This document shows positions 1-11,990 of a stretch of 64,000 nucleotides of DNA, one piece after another. Below the pieces are notes generated by a model. That model was given only the letters and a program-made list of their open reading frames with translations. It searched no databases and was not told the DNA's origin. The stretch covers positions 46,705,252-46,769,251 of the forward strand of contig CM022946.1 in NCBI GenBank assembly GCA_012931725.1, written 5' to 3'. Origin of the DNA: Litsea cubeba (Eukaryota > Streptophyta > Magnoliopsida > Laurales > Lauraceae). Position numbers and translations under genes: made by a program. How positions within the stretch are numbered: position 1 is the first letter of the stretch; every line of letters begins with the position of its first letter.

Positions 1-270
1 CGTTGGAAGAGGAACAAATGAACTCTTTCCAGTTGGAGCTGCTAGGGAAGGAATCTCAGCACGAGGTACCTCCTCCACCGTGTCAGAATTGGTTACAGGA
101 GTCTCTACCTCCGGATCAACCTCTGGCATCTCTTGCTCTGGTTATGAAGGAAGCAACGGACTCTCCTCTGTCACTTCAATACCTGCCAAAGAAACACAAA
201 AATGTATGAATATGATCATGTTTGACAATCATTATCAGGGTTATTACTACAAAATACCTTCTTCGACGAC
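1..270 (-). mobile_element. Internal start of an LTR retroelement, running off the left edge
   Basis: This stretch lies immediately inside the LTR at 271-2818, read on the minus strand. A minus-strand reading frame opens with an ATG at 129 and stays open to the window edge (43 codons, rich in Pro, Glu, Val and Thr). This would suit the beginning of a gag-type protein, but no gag motif is visible. I see no primer-binding site matching initiator tRNA-Met next to position 270. The reading that 271-2818 is the 5' LTR of an element continuing to the left is therefore inference. The alternative is unrelated flanking DNA. Confidence 0.35.
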
Positions 271-2818
271 TGGTGGACCACTCTCTTCCTCCATGAACAT
301 TTTTTTTGTATGAGTGTGCTAGATTTTCTATTCTACTTGGAATTGCAAATGGTGATCCGGAGATCGACCTTCACAAGTAAAAAAGGAAATCAACTTCTTT
401 CAAGTTTTCATTGCACATATATTTAAGAAAAGATACATGGTTTTGAAATGCCATAAGAGGCGATTTCATTTGTTTTGCCGTTAAAGGCGATGTTTGCCGT
501 AAAAGGCGATTTTTTGGCATTTATAGCCGATTTTTGGCATTTATAGTGATTTACAATTCTTATCAATAGTGAAAGACAATAGTTGTGATTTTTTGTCTCT
601 TTTGAAAAATACAAACTACAATGAAAAGCAAGAAAAGGAGGATCTAACTTCTCAGGAGATTATGGAGGACTCGTTCAGATTGACGGTCGCAAGTCATGTG
701 TGGACTTCGCCATTATCCATGCAGATGAGAACAGAGGATGCTCTTGGTTCACTTGGCTCGGCTTAACCTTAGACTTTTAGATGACAAAGACCAAGAGGAG
801 ATCTTATGTCCAATAAAAAGCTAAGTAGATGGGCTGAAAAGCCACGTCTAAGCCATGTAGACAGAAGGAGAAGGCAAAGAACCTTGAGGGGGAGTGCCCC
901 CTAAGTGACTTTTGTCACCTTGTAGCGGTGGTCAATGCAAAACTTGAGCAGAGTTTTCTCTCTTTTTGATGACTGATGGAATTTTCTAGACCCTTTTCTG
1001 TGCTTGGATTTTTGGACATGTTCTTCTTGGAATAATCTCCTATTTATAGGCCTTCGGTAGCCATTTAGAAGAGTTTATGGGCTTTAAATGTATTAAAGCC
1101 ACATAATGGGAGGAGTTACAAGTTTTAATTGATTTATTTTGTAACTCCTTTTCTTTGGCTTCTGATTCGCCGGTGGAGAATTAAGTGCATTTAATCGCCT
1201 TTAATCTCCATGATGGGAGGAGTTTTATGGTTTAAATGCCATGAAACCTTTGACTTGTAACTCCCATTTGCTTGCTTCTGATTTGGCCATCCGAAATAAC
1301 GAGTTAATGACCGCATTAAGTTGCCATAAATGGGTTAATTAACAACATTAAGTGGTTGCCAAGTCGCTCGAAGAATCGCGGGCAGTGCCGCATCTTTTGA
1401 GATTTTTCTGGCGATGATCATCGATGGATCTTCATGCTGATCGACATCGGATGACCATGCAACTTCATACATTGATTGCTAACAGCGGGCCGATGCCACT
1501 TGTCTTGTCGATTTCTCGATCGATCAGACAGAAAGTGCACTTTCTTAGTTTACCAGTCGGCGATGTTGAAGCGATCAATGATGATTTGATACCCTCGAAG
1601 ACGAATCCGTGATGTTGACGAAGATCGACGGATTTGGTGCCTCAAAATTCAGAATTTTGGAAAACCACAAGGGCCAAAAACCTTGAAAGATGAAAAGGGG
1701 TCGAAAAACGCCCTTCGGCGGAAATCCAGCGACCCGGATTTCCAGGGTCTCCGGCGACCATGCACCGAGGGTCGCCGGCGACCATGGGGCACCCTTTTGG
1801 TCGCCGATTTTCAGCAGTTTCGCTCCGTCTTTTCTGATTCTTTTTTCTTTGGTATTTTTTCTGACATTTTTGTATATTTATTGGCCTGATTTCCATATAG
1901 AAAACTTGATGAGAATCCTTGCAATTTGAAGTGCAAAGTTTTCAATTTTCTAGGAAAGCCGAAGACTTTGTCGTGGAGAGCTGCCGATTTGTCATCAGAA
2001 GCAGAAACTGTGTCAAACGATGTCGAAATGACCTAAAATTTGAGGTGAATCCTCCTGAGCAATAAATAAGACCAACCATAGGCTTTTGTTTGAGTTTTGA
2101 AGCCGTGCAGGGCCCTGCAGCCAGCAGACTTGATTCTATCAAGAGGAAGATGTCACGCTTTGATGTGAGGTCAACCGATGTCCGATTGACTTGAATTTTG
2201 ACAGGGAGTCTATTGGAGTCATTTTGAGACGATCCATTAGCTCCGATTTGGAAATCATGGTCTTGGGGAGCTTCACCGCCGAGAGGACTGATTTGGCTTC
2301 CGAGAGTCAAAGTCTGGTCAAATGTTGTCGAAATGACTCGAAACTTGTCGTGTAGCCCTTTGTAAGCACTTTGAAGTCAGCCATGTGCTCTGTTTGATGA
2401 CTTATGGCCTCGGTGGTTCTCACCGCCGAGAGGCTTGTTTTTGTTGTTCAAGGGTTAATGTAGGGTCAAACGTTTTCAGTTTGACCTGAAACTCGACGTG
2501 GAGCCTTTTGGAGATTCGATGTCTTCAACGATTTTAAGCCATCCACATGCTCTGATCGAAGATTTGATGTCTTCGACGATGTCGCCGCCGGCATCTCATG
2601 TTCAGCTTCTGGAGGAGTGAAGTTACTCCAAATAATTTTGAAATGGCCCGAAACTTCATATGTACTCCTCTCTTGGCTGTCTTGAAGGATCTTGCAGTTT
2701 TTATTTTATTCTAACAAGATTTGATTTTTTGGAAGTAGCCTTGCCTGTTTGTGGTAGGTTGTAGCTTCACGTAGTTTCTTAAGGTTGAAGAGGCAAAGTG
2801 ACATTTTTGGTGTCAACA
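271..2818 (-). mobile_element. LTR of a retroelement, minus orientation (copy 1 of an inverted pair)
   Basis: Read on the minus strand this begins TGTTGACACC at 2818 and ends ...GGTCCACCA at 271, so it has TG...CA ends. It is a diverged inverted copy of the solo LTR at 19186-21558: the two share the TATA segment (here minus-strand TATAAATA at about 1041-1049), the (A/G)GCGAT and GGCATTTATAGCC repeats near 440-550, and the terminal TGTTGAC(C)ACCAAAAATGTCACTT. The flanking 5-mers (266-270 and 2819-2823) do not match. This agrees with one LTR of a longer element rather than a solo LTR. The short ORFs inside are not convincing genes. Confidence 0.7.
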
Positions 2819-3762
2819 ACCATCCTTCATCATGTTAAAACATCAAACCAAGTTCCGTGTTTGCAGCGTCTTTTGCCTAGTTTCTTTAACAGAAGCCATC
2901 GATATCCTGCATTAAATACATGAGCAGGGTTTTTTGAAACCAAACAGTTGCAAAGGCATCCCTTCCTTGCCTCATAATGGAAATCCAATTTTCAAATCCT
3001 TTTTTTTTGTGATAAACTGATTATCATTAACCCCAAATGGAACATACACAGATGAATGTATAGAAGGGGTTTCACGTGAAAGACATGCACGCCCAAGGGT
3101 TCAAATGCTCAGCATTAACCTACAGTTCAAAATGCCAGTTTCCATTTTTGTCATTCCTCCTAAATTGGATTGGATAAATGAAGTTCAAAGCGTGCATCCA
3201 AATGGACTTGAAACTTGTTTGAAAGGTTTTTGTTAATAATTTTTACCTAAAGCAACACCTATATATATGGTATTACTGTGAACTTTGGCCTATAGAGAAA
3301 AGGAGGGATAAGAAGTCGGCTTAGCGTTCTTGGCTAAAGGGTTAACTACAAATGAGATAATTTCCATCATTGGTAATTTTGAATGTAAGTTGCAGTGAAT
3401 GGTGGCCAATTTATTACCTTGCGTTCCACAAAGTTTCCCACTTTTTTGGCACGAACACTTGCATCTTGCATCTTACATCCCCGAGTAACTGTCTGTGGTG
3501 GACTGCTTTAGGTGGGTTACATCATTTATAATTGAGAACTGAACGTGCGTGTCATGTCTTTTTCCCTACCACTCATGCGGCATCATACATAAATTTGATG
3601 TGTTTCTTGTTAAGCACAACAGTGGAATGAAATAGACCATGTGATGAACATGGAGGATAAAAAGGAAAATGAGAGGAGGATTACTTACATACATAATTAT
3701 GAGACATAATTATGAGCTATCAAACATGTTGCATGTTTCCTAACTGCATTTTTTCTTTGTAG
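2819..3762. other. Unassigned sequence, probably the left end of the MULE or its flank
   Basis: No gene, LTR end or inverted repeat is recognised here. Since 3763 is preceded by a good splice acceptor (TTTTCTTTGTAG), an upstream exon of the plant-mobile-domain gene and the MULE terminus should lie in or before this stretch. I could not find a terminal inverted repeat matching the sequence right of 22153. Confidence 0.3.
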
Positions 3763-6427
3763 ACTAATGAAGGACAAGCCACCGAAGCTCCAACAACTCT
3801 CCTATACAACCAATGGTATCATATATCGGAGGGTACCCGCCAAGGAGAGGTAATCTTTGTCCCGAAAGATACTTTATGCCTCATACCAATCTAGAATAGT
3901 TATATCTTTGAATGACTGATTGCCATTTCTTTTAGCATGACTCCATGTGCTCATGGTTATACATGCATTCAAAGTTCATGCAGTTTTGTAACTATGCATG
4001 CTCATAGAGGAGACTTTCATTCTTTATGTTCTTTAAAGGAATATTTTCATGAACTGGATGGAATATGGAAAAATCGTTGGAATTGATGTGGTTGGCACAT
4101 AGTTAAATCAAGAAAATCAAATTCAAAGTAGCCTGATGGCACTATCTAAAGTAATATACTAATATGGTTGGCAGACGGTGAATGAAGTCCATACTATGAG
4201 TCATTGATAAGGTTAACTGTTGAATTGCATATGTATATGTAACAACTCATTTATTGAGTGCCCATAGTCATATTATATGGATGGATGGCCAATGTCTGTG
4301 TAAGTTGATGTAGTGCCTTTTAAAGGTAAAAATGACGAAAGTTAGATGAGATTGATTTATTCTCTTACATAGTCATTACTATGTTGTCTGAGATTTTATC
4401 ACTTCATTGTCTACGCTCGTTCAATTATAGGTTTTATAGATGGATTTTGGAAATCCAAGATTGGATATTTCTAATTGACTCAAATTCTATGAGTTATATT
4501 ATAAAGCTCAACTCCATAGGGCAAAGTTACTCCCTATAGTCACATCTATTGAAATCATGCTTACGTTAATAATACAGTGTCTATACTTCTCTTGGTTTAT
4601 ACATGCTAACATGCATGTTCTTATTATTGTGATATGCAGGAGTTCGATCGCCTGCAGTGCATACCAACAAATCCAGATAAAATGGTTCGGGCGCTGACAA
4701 AGCAACAGAAGGATTACGTCAGACAGGTTGGGCTACATCACCTTGTAGAAATAGATCGCATGGTCATCGATCATGCACTAATTATAGCACTTGTAGAGAG
4801 GTGGCGGCCTGAGACGAACTCTTTCCACTTCCCATCCGGTGAGGCAACTATCACCCTTGAAGATGTTGCGTACTTATACGGGCTACCTATAAATGGGGCT
4901 TTGGTGACCGGACAGACTTCCCCAGGAAGGAAGGTCCAAACAATTTGTCAAGAGGTTCTTGGGATTACCCCACAGAAAAAAGTAGACTATGTGGGGTTAA
5001 CGGTTAAATTTAAGTGGCTTGAAAATAACTTCATGGTGGAGAAACTGACCGAGAAAAAGGAACTCAAGAAATACAAGGAGAATGAGATCTTCGCCACCCG
5101 GGCCTATCTATTCTTCCTTGTTTCCGGTCAGCTCTTTACGCAAACTTCTGGTGCCCGCGGACCTGTATATAAACTGGAATTGTTTAAAGAGTTTAAACCT
5201 TATGCATGGGCACCAGCATGTCTTGCCAACCTATATAGGATGTTGACAAATGCATCCCGATGGGGCCCAGAATAGATAGTGGATGGAGAGGAGGGGGACG
5301 GTGAGCAAGGCGAGAAAGAGGGCCATCAACTTAGGACACCCACTGGGTCGCTACAGCTATTACAGGTTTGGCTATCTTATTTTTAATATTTATTGACCAT
5401 TTAACTAAATGCGATGTAACATGTTGATTAAAAATGATTAATTGGTGCAGTTGTGGGCTTATACGAGGATGTTTATCAGAAAGTGTCCTTCACCGAAGGA
5501 GTCTTGGAAGAAGGATATTGCATTCCCACTTTTTAAAACTTGGCAAAAGAGGTTGCCTAAAAACCCAGGCCTTGCATCAGTGAAGGAAGTAAGGAAGCAA
5601 ATAAATGCTCTACATGCCGATGGAGTAATCACTTCGAACACCATGTTAAGATATACTATTTCCTTGCTTAATTCCATGCCGAGTTCGTTTCTCATAAGGT
5701 GCTCTTATCTTTTTTTGCAGTTCACTTGGCAGCCATATTCTGGCCTCGGGAAGAAGTTTCTGAACAAGCTATCAAAGGCTGATCGCAATCTGGTGTCGTC
5801 GTCCACAGTCTTGGTCTACTATTGGATCATGGAACGACATAATACATGGCGGTTTATGAAACAGTTCGGACTAATGCAAGTGGTCCCACCGCCATTCAAC
5901 ATCCCTTTCACTAGATGAGAACGGACTACCCATCTTGTGATTGACTACTGTTGAGTTCATGAATTTACACATTCACGCATCATTTTATAATGAATTAGGG
6001 GTTTAATTAGGTGAATTGCATCATTCTTCATCTAATTCCATCATTTCATTCATTTTCACCTAGGAACCTGAATTTTCATACTTTTCCATACATTTTCTGC
6101 ATTAACTTAGAATGTTTTGCAAATTTTCTCCTAAGAGTCCCAGTTGGAGTAGGACTCTGTCTGGATGGGTCCCGCTTCAATATGGGCTATTCAGTATTTG
6201 ATGTATTGAATTAGAATGTGCAGAAAATGAGAATTCCAGGCCTATGTCACGGAACCTAATGCTCAAGCAGATGAAATGTCCCACGTGACGGGGTCCACAG
6301 TAGTTGCAGATTTGAAATTATTCTGATTGAAGTAAAAGAAGAAGAGTTTGAATCATCCACTTCTGATCTCTTTTGGAAAATGAAAGTTGTACAGAGATAG
6401 AATTCTTTGCAAATCAAATATCAAAAG

Positions 6428-9400
6428 TGTCAGACCCAGACCCAGGTTTGGGATATTTAATTATATCTTAACCGTGATTAGTTGATAAGTGGGGTTAGTG
6501 GTCGATTAGCTTAATTTTAAGCTAGATTAGAATGTTGGAATAGCTTTGGGAACTTTCGATAGTCGTTGACTTAGGCTTGACGCGGGCCGGGGCGCCCGTG
6601 TGTTGTGTGTGAACTTGGGGGTTTAACCTTGATTTTTTTGTAAAATCCCAACTTTTGTTTAATTTGACTCATTTCACTTAGATTATCAACTTTCATGTTT
6701 TGACCGTTTCGATTTAATGATCTGAAATCACGTTTTTTCGAGAAAAAGGGCAAAACTGACCTTTCACACAAAATCTGTACCCAAATTTCAAAAATTTTAG
6801 AAATTGACAAAAATATACTTTTTGGAGAATAAAAATTTTGTTGATCATTTTTGTCTTCTTCGTCGTTTCCATTCGGGGCCCGCAAATACCCTTTTCAGCC
6901 TTATGAATATTGGGACCCACAAACCCATCTTATAAGAGAATAGTTCTCTTCTTCCTTCATTCTATCCTTTTTCCTGCAACGGTTTGAGCCAAGGGATTTT
7001 TACTCCCTCCCAGCTAGGGTTGTAAATGGGTACCCGATTCTCCGATTACCCGAAGGTTCCGACCCGTTAGGATCCGGGTCTGGGTCCTTATTTTGGTCCC
7101 GATAAGAAAATGGTTCTGGTTCCGGATCCTTTTTTTGGAACCGATACCTAAACGGTTCCGGTTCCGGATCCACAGTGGCTCAGACCCGTGGACCCGGGAC
7201 CCGACCCAATATATACTAACATAAGGTAACTTTATTATGTGAGAACAGAACCCTTTTTACTTTTCTACATTAGGGTTTTCTACTTTCTATATCTCATTGC
7301 CTGTTTGGATGTGATTTCTGAGTTTTTGGTTAAAAGTGTCTGTTATTGATAATGTCACATTAGTGTTTGTAGGTACGTGATCCAATTGAAATGTGAAAAA
7401 AAGCATAAATTTTTTAAAGAAAAATACAAGTATTAGTCTAGACCCGGAACCGGAACCAGACCCGCCTCACAAACGGTTCCGGTTCCGGTTCTGGTTCCCA
7501 TTATTCTTAACGGTTCCGGTTCCGGTTCCGGTTCCGGTTCCCCTTCTTAGAAAACGGTTCCGGTTTCGGTTCCGGTTCCACCCTGAACCCGGACCGGAAC
7601 CGACCCGTTTACAACCCTACTCCCAGCACTTTCTCTCTCCTCTGGAACACCCATCTCTTGGAGATTTCTTGAAGGATTGATCTCCTAGGTTTCTTCCTCC
7701 CTCTCCAAGCTTTCCAAAGAACCTCTTTTCAAAGGATTTGAGCTAGGGCAAGGTTATCTTTCAAGCCTCTTTTCGTTGTTTGAGCTCTTCAAGGTTAGCA
7801 ATGTCTTTTCAATCTTGAAATCTTGGTTTTCCTCTTCATTTAGAGTGTTTTCATCACACATGCAAGAGTTTTCCCTTGAGATTTACAAAAGATTGATTTT
7901 AGGGTTCTTCTTGGAAAACTTTTGGGGGTTTTTGTAGATTGGGAGCTTGAGGCCCTAGAGAGTTGTTTGAAGAGTATCTTAGCTCTCATCTTGACTTGAG
8001 GCAAGTGGATTCTACAATTAATATGATGGTCCTATTTTATAAGTTCCATTTCATGGCTTTTTCTTCCTATGTTCTAATCTTTTTATGATTCATGGATCTA
8101 CCTTAGATAAATGGAGCAATGTTTATGTTTGAATCCACTTATGTTATTGTTTTATAATGAATTGGAAGTTTGTTTTCAATTTAGTCATCTTGAAATTTAG
8201 CCTTCTTTATGTTAAGTTCTTGCGTTCAAAGAATGGAGGAAATCTTTGATTTAAAAGTGTTGTGTTTGGTTAATTGGAATGATTAATGGATGATGATTTG
8301 ATGAGTTGAGGAGGTCAAGAAAGGGCCCAAATAATTGTGAAAATGTGTATGGAAGAAGGGAAAGAAAAAGGAATGAAAAAGATTGCAAAAAGAGGGAAAA
8401 TGACCAGCTGAGCTGGACTGGATAGAGCCCAGTCTGCTCGAGCGACCCAGTGGACCGCTTGAGCGGACCAGGTTCTGTCTGGCCCTCGCTCTAGCGACCC
8501 AGTGGGCCGCTCGAGTGACCCAGCTTCTGGATGGGCTTCGCTCGAGCAGACCTTGGGTTGCTCGAGCGAGCCCAGCCCAGCAACAGGGCCTGATTCAATG
8601 ACTGTTTTGGGCCTGTTTAAATAACTGTTTTGGGCCATTTCAAGGACTATTTTGGGCCAGGTTGAGGACTGTTTTGAGCTTGGGTTAAGGCCAGATTTGG
8701 GCCTGATTCAAAGAGGTTTAACCCAGTTTTTAAGGGGACTTATTGGATTATTTTTCAAGTCCACTTCAAGCCCATATTCAAGTCCAATTCAGCCCAATCC
8801 CTTTTCTATAATTGAAGCCCATTCAGCCCTTTTACAATCCTAGAACTATTATGTAAATTGGTTTGAACTATGAACAAACCATTTGGGGAATCTTTCAAGT
8901 CTCAATGTACACTTCATCCCTTGTAATTGTCAAGGATCTTCTGTGGCACCAAATTACTTTCAATTAATGACAATAAAGGGGGTTAAATGTAAATCACGAC
9001 CCGCATCAGACTGTTGAATCATTATATACTAAGTTCATTCCATGAAAAAGGTTTTGTTCGGGTTCATTCATAAACCTATTTGAATGCTTTGGGCTGGTTT
9101 ACCATAATTATGGACATTGATAAGACTACTCATCTATTTTGCTCGGATTCGTCAGTATATGAGATATGTTTTTGTTCGGAGTAGTTTTCTTATCGATTTT
9201 GGGAAATATATCTTTATGAACGGATTTATATTACTTCGAGGTTTCGAACTTTTACTCTAATGGCACCACTAAGCTTAGGTTACCTTATCGGACTGATCAT
9301 CCGCTTGGAATCTTTAAATTATCTGCCAGCTGCAGCTTGGATTCTGTCTGTACCGACCATGGCAACGGTTTTATATCCGGTCCCACGCGTAGTGGCTACG

Positions 9401-10247
9401 GTTCTGTTTGATAACGACTTTGTTCGTTTCGGTCCACGATTAGTGGCTATGGTTTCTGTCTGCTCCCTTTACTTCGGTAACAGGAGAATTTAGCTATACG
9501 TGGTTTGCCAATGTTTTATATGTTTGATGTTTTATCTTATGTTTCTTGTTTATTTCAACTTATTATAGTCTTGGAACTCGTTAATATTTAAGATGTCGAT
9601 CTTTTATCTTGTCGTTTCTGTTATTTAGGATTTTAATCGTAGTTCTCATTTATTTAATGTTTTGCTCTTTCTATCATCCTATTATTTGTTATATTTGCTT
9701 GCCAGACCGTCGTGTCTGACGCTTTTTGCTTGATGCCAGATGTTGAGCCCCTTGCTGTTGAGGCGCACTTTGAGGCGGACCCAGTAGTTCTTGTGGAACG
9801 CGAGTGGCAACCTGATGATGTCGCTTAGACGTCGGGTTGATTTCAGAGCTTCGATCACCTTTTTGGATAGATTCTATTTTGGGATTTTGTTGTAGCCATC
9901 GTTGGCTTATTTTTTTGGAAAATTATAATTATTGGCTAACTTGACTTTTGTATTAAACTTGAAACTAACATTGGGGCCTATCTATAGAATGTTTCTCTTT
10001 TTTATACTAGTCTTGAGCGTTCTCATCATACACGTATGTTATGGACTTTTATGTTTGCTACAATGCTTCCGCATAATTTATTCGTGTGAATGTGATTCTT
10101 AATAATCATTGTTGGATCGAATTTCGAGGATCCTTACCGCGAAAACCTGTGGGAAACTAGCGTGTGCGGGCGGAATTTTCCGACCCGTCGTGCCACGACC
10201 CCGGATTAGGGTCTTGTTTAACGGGTCCTTGGTCCGGGGGCGTGACA
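6428..10247 (+). mobile_element. Solo LTR of a Ty3 chromovirus (Tekay/Del-like), nested in the previous LTR
   Basis: Ends are TGTCAGACCC and GGGGCGTGACA, with perfect 5-bp TSDs AAAAG at 6423-6427 and 10248-10252. Without the hAT MITE inside it is about 3.2 kb, in the size range of long Del/Tekay LTRs. A TATA-like TATAAGAG at 6931 lies upstream of a CT-rich leader, giving plus orientation; GGGGCGTGACA is a common chromovirus LTR 3' end. A cluster of CTCGAGCGACCC-type repeats occurs at about 8430-8580. There is no internal region or primer-binding site, so it is a solo LTR. The ORFs at 8315-8843 and 9260-9493 are incidental. Confidence 0.85.
7015..7619. mobile_element. Non-autonomous hAT element (MITE, 605 bp)
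   Basis: Termini are TAGGGTTGTAAATGGG on the left and, inverted, TAGGGTTGTAAACGGG on the right. It is flanked by a perfect 8-bp duplication CTCCCAGC at 7007-7014 and 7620-7627, the target size of hAT elements. The interior consists largely of CGGTTCC/GGAACCG repeats near both ends, flanking a short AT-rich centre. It encodes nothing; the open frame at 7393-7680 simply reads through the repeats. It is nested inside the chromovirus solo LTR. Confidence 0.9.
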
Positions 10248-11990
10248 AAAAGTTAATCACATTTTTCTCAGGATAACTCATCTTCAAATGGCCATAACTT
10301 TCAATATGACCGACGGATCGATGAAATTTACTACCGTTGGAAAGCTTATTCAGAGTAGATATCCGTGGAGCCCAAGAATGTGCAAATCAGAGCTAAATTG
10401 ATAAAGTTATGGGCCCAGAGATTTTTCATATTTATTTTTAGATGGGATTACAATTAAATCCACACTGTTGATAATCAATTGCTGGACATCCCTTATAGGA
10501 CCCCATCTGAAGATTAGCCAAGCCATCCAGAGGTTTCCAGAAGCTTCCACCTCATTCAAATTCAAACAAGTTAAAAGATATACCTTATCAATGAAGATAA
10601 ATCAAATTTGCAGAGAAGGTGTCCAGATTGAATGTATATGTAAGATAACTGGTGTTATAATAGGAACCAAAAGGAAGCATACGAGAGACACTCCCTTCCC
10701 TTGGACGTCCATGATTATTCTCTCTCATTTTTCTCTTCTTTTCCTAATTAATAGAATTTAAGAATTATTTTTTGGTATTCTGGAGCCCTGTTCCAAAAAT
10801 TAGGATTTTTAGAAGAGAGATTTTTGAGAGACCATTGTACAAGGAGATGCTATCAATGAAATTACTTATGGAGTTCTTTTCAATGACTGACTAGATTTCT
10901 GAATTGGAGCATACAGATGAAGCTAAGTAGATTTTTGATTTAATCTATGTGATTTTTCTATTACTTTCTTGTCTTTTTTAAATGCATGCTCTATTAGAAT
11001 AATAGATTTATCTTCATACCTTAGGAAGCCTCTATTTTGATTTCTAATAAAAATAGTTTGATGATTTATACTTATTTTGATAGATTATGCTTAGGGCTGA
11101 GATCCTTTGATAGTTTATGCTTAATATGATGAGCCATGCTTATGATTTTTCATTCTTTTATGAGGTGAAGGAGGTCTTGGGTTATGACCTTATTCTTTTT
11201 TTTTAAATTGATTTTTGCAAAAGAAAAATCCTTCGGATCTGAAACATTGATTTGTTTCTAATCTGAGTTATCTTGAGACAAATAGTAGAATAATTGCATA
11301 GATGGATTAATTATCTTGCTTAGTGGATTATGGATGCTCTGATCTATTTTTTATATATTTGATTAGTTTGTTTCTGAATTCTTTTAGTTTTTCTTGGATC
11401 TCAATTATTCATTAATCTTTGATTTAAAAAACATAGATTTTAAATTTTAACTTAGTAGTGCTCCCTGTGGGATCGACCTGTAATTGCCACTATCTCAAAA
11501 TGACAACTGTGCACTTGCAGTAATTTTAAAAGATTTAATTTAATTTCACGTCAACTACAACCAGAAAATGGATAGGAGGTGCTTGCGTTGTGGGATATAA
11601 GAAGTGAACTCGTACTACATGGGGGCGGAGGATACTACACCCCAGCATGCGGAAGAGTATATGGTGTGGTTTCGTGAGAACACGGTAATGTTTGTTGGCA
11701 GAGAAGAGCAAGCAAAGCAACCCACCGTAACAAAATAGGCTGATGGAGCCGATCTGCCTAGTATACCCAGTGTGCCTGCTGGACATGATGTTCCTAGTGC
11801 ATCCGATGTGCCTACTGCACCAACCGCCCCCCAAAAGCATGTGAGATATACACATTGTGTCGTCGTCCATACGTATCATTTTATAGTAGCTAATCTTACT
11901 GCCATCTTCTTACTCTGGTTCACATTACAAACCAAAAGCCTAATTTATCTTTTAAAATATTGATAGGATACGTTCTATTATTGTGTGCAG

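Larger units (their letters stand above)
5949..11553 (+). mobile_element. Solo LTR, probably of an Athila-like Ty3 retrotransposon, itself interrupted
   Basis: It starts TGTTGAGTTC and ends TTTCACGTCA, flanked by the 5-bp duplication ACTAC. Excluding the nested LTR at 6428-10247 and its TSD copy it is about 1.78 kb. Near the end it carries CTCCCTGTGGGATCGACC (about 11461-11478), a motif typical of the 3' end of Athila-type and related LTRs; that family assignment is inference. The section at 10268-10420 (GGCCATAACTTTC, then a GGAAAGC context) resembles other plant LTRs. No coding domain is seen, so this is a solo LTR left after LTR-LTR recombination. It sits inside the third PMD exon. Confidence 0.8.
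5944..11558. repeat. 5-bp TSD pair ACTAC around the first solo LTR
   Basis: ACTAC stands at 5944-5948 and again at 11554-11558, directly flanking TGTTGAGTTC...TTTCACGTCA. Removing one copy and the LTR rejoins the PMD coding region across the gap, which supports the boundary call. Confidence 0.85.
3763..11840 (+). pseudogene. Plant mobile domain (PMD) protein of a MULE, interrupted
   Basis: Exons read: 3763-3849, 4640-5365, 5451-5948 and, beyond the inserted solo LTR, 11559-11840; an upstream exon is missing. The first exon encodes LLYNQWYHISEGTRQ. The second holds the PMD core (LVERWRPETNSFHFPSGEAT, then LEDVAYLYGLPINGALVTG). The third holds FTWQPYSG and MKQFGLMQVVPPPF, both classic PMD landmarks. 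The post-insertion part (HAEEYMVWF) matches the usual PMD C-terminal helix. Splice junctions agree in phase. In-frame stops occur at 5273 (TAG), at about 5916 (TGA) and at two places in 11590-11740. PMD proteins such as MAIL1/MAIN act in nuclear silencing and development; transposon-borne copies have no known function. A Pro/Ser-rich linker then leads into the Ulp1-like part, so one fused reading unit is possible. Confidence 0.8.

Noticed and set aside
5698..5718. A 21-bp mini-intron (GTGCTC...TTTTTTTGCAG) in the PMD exon
   Set aside because: Far shorter than the minimum plant intron; the frame stays open through it, so it is treated as coding sequence or a small insertion.
7393..7680. 95-codon ORF rich in Arg, Phe and Pro
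   Set aside because: It reads through CGGTTCC repeats of the hAT MITE and has no independent support.
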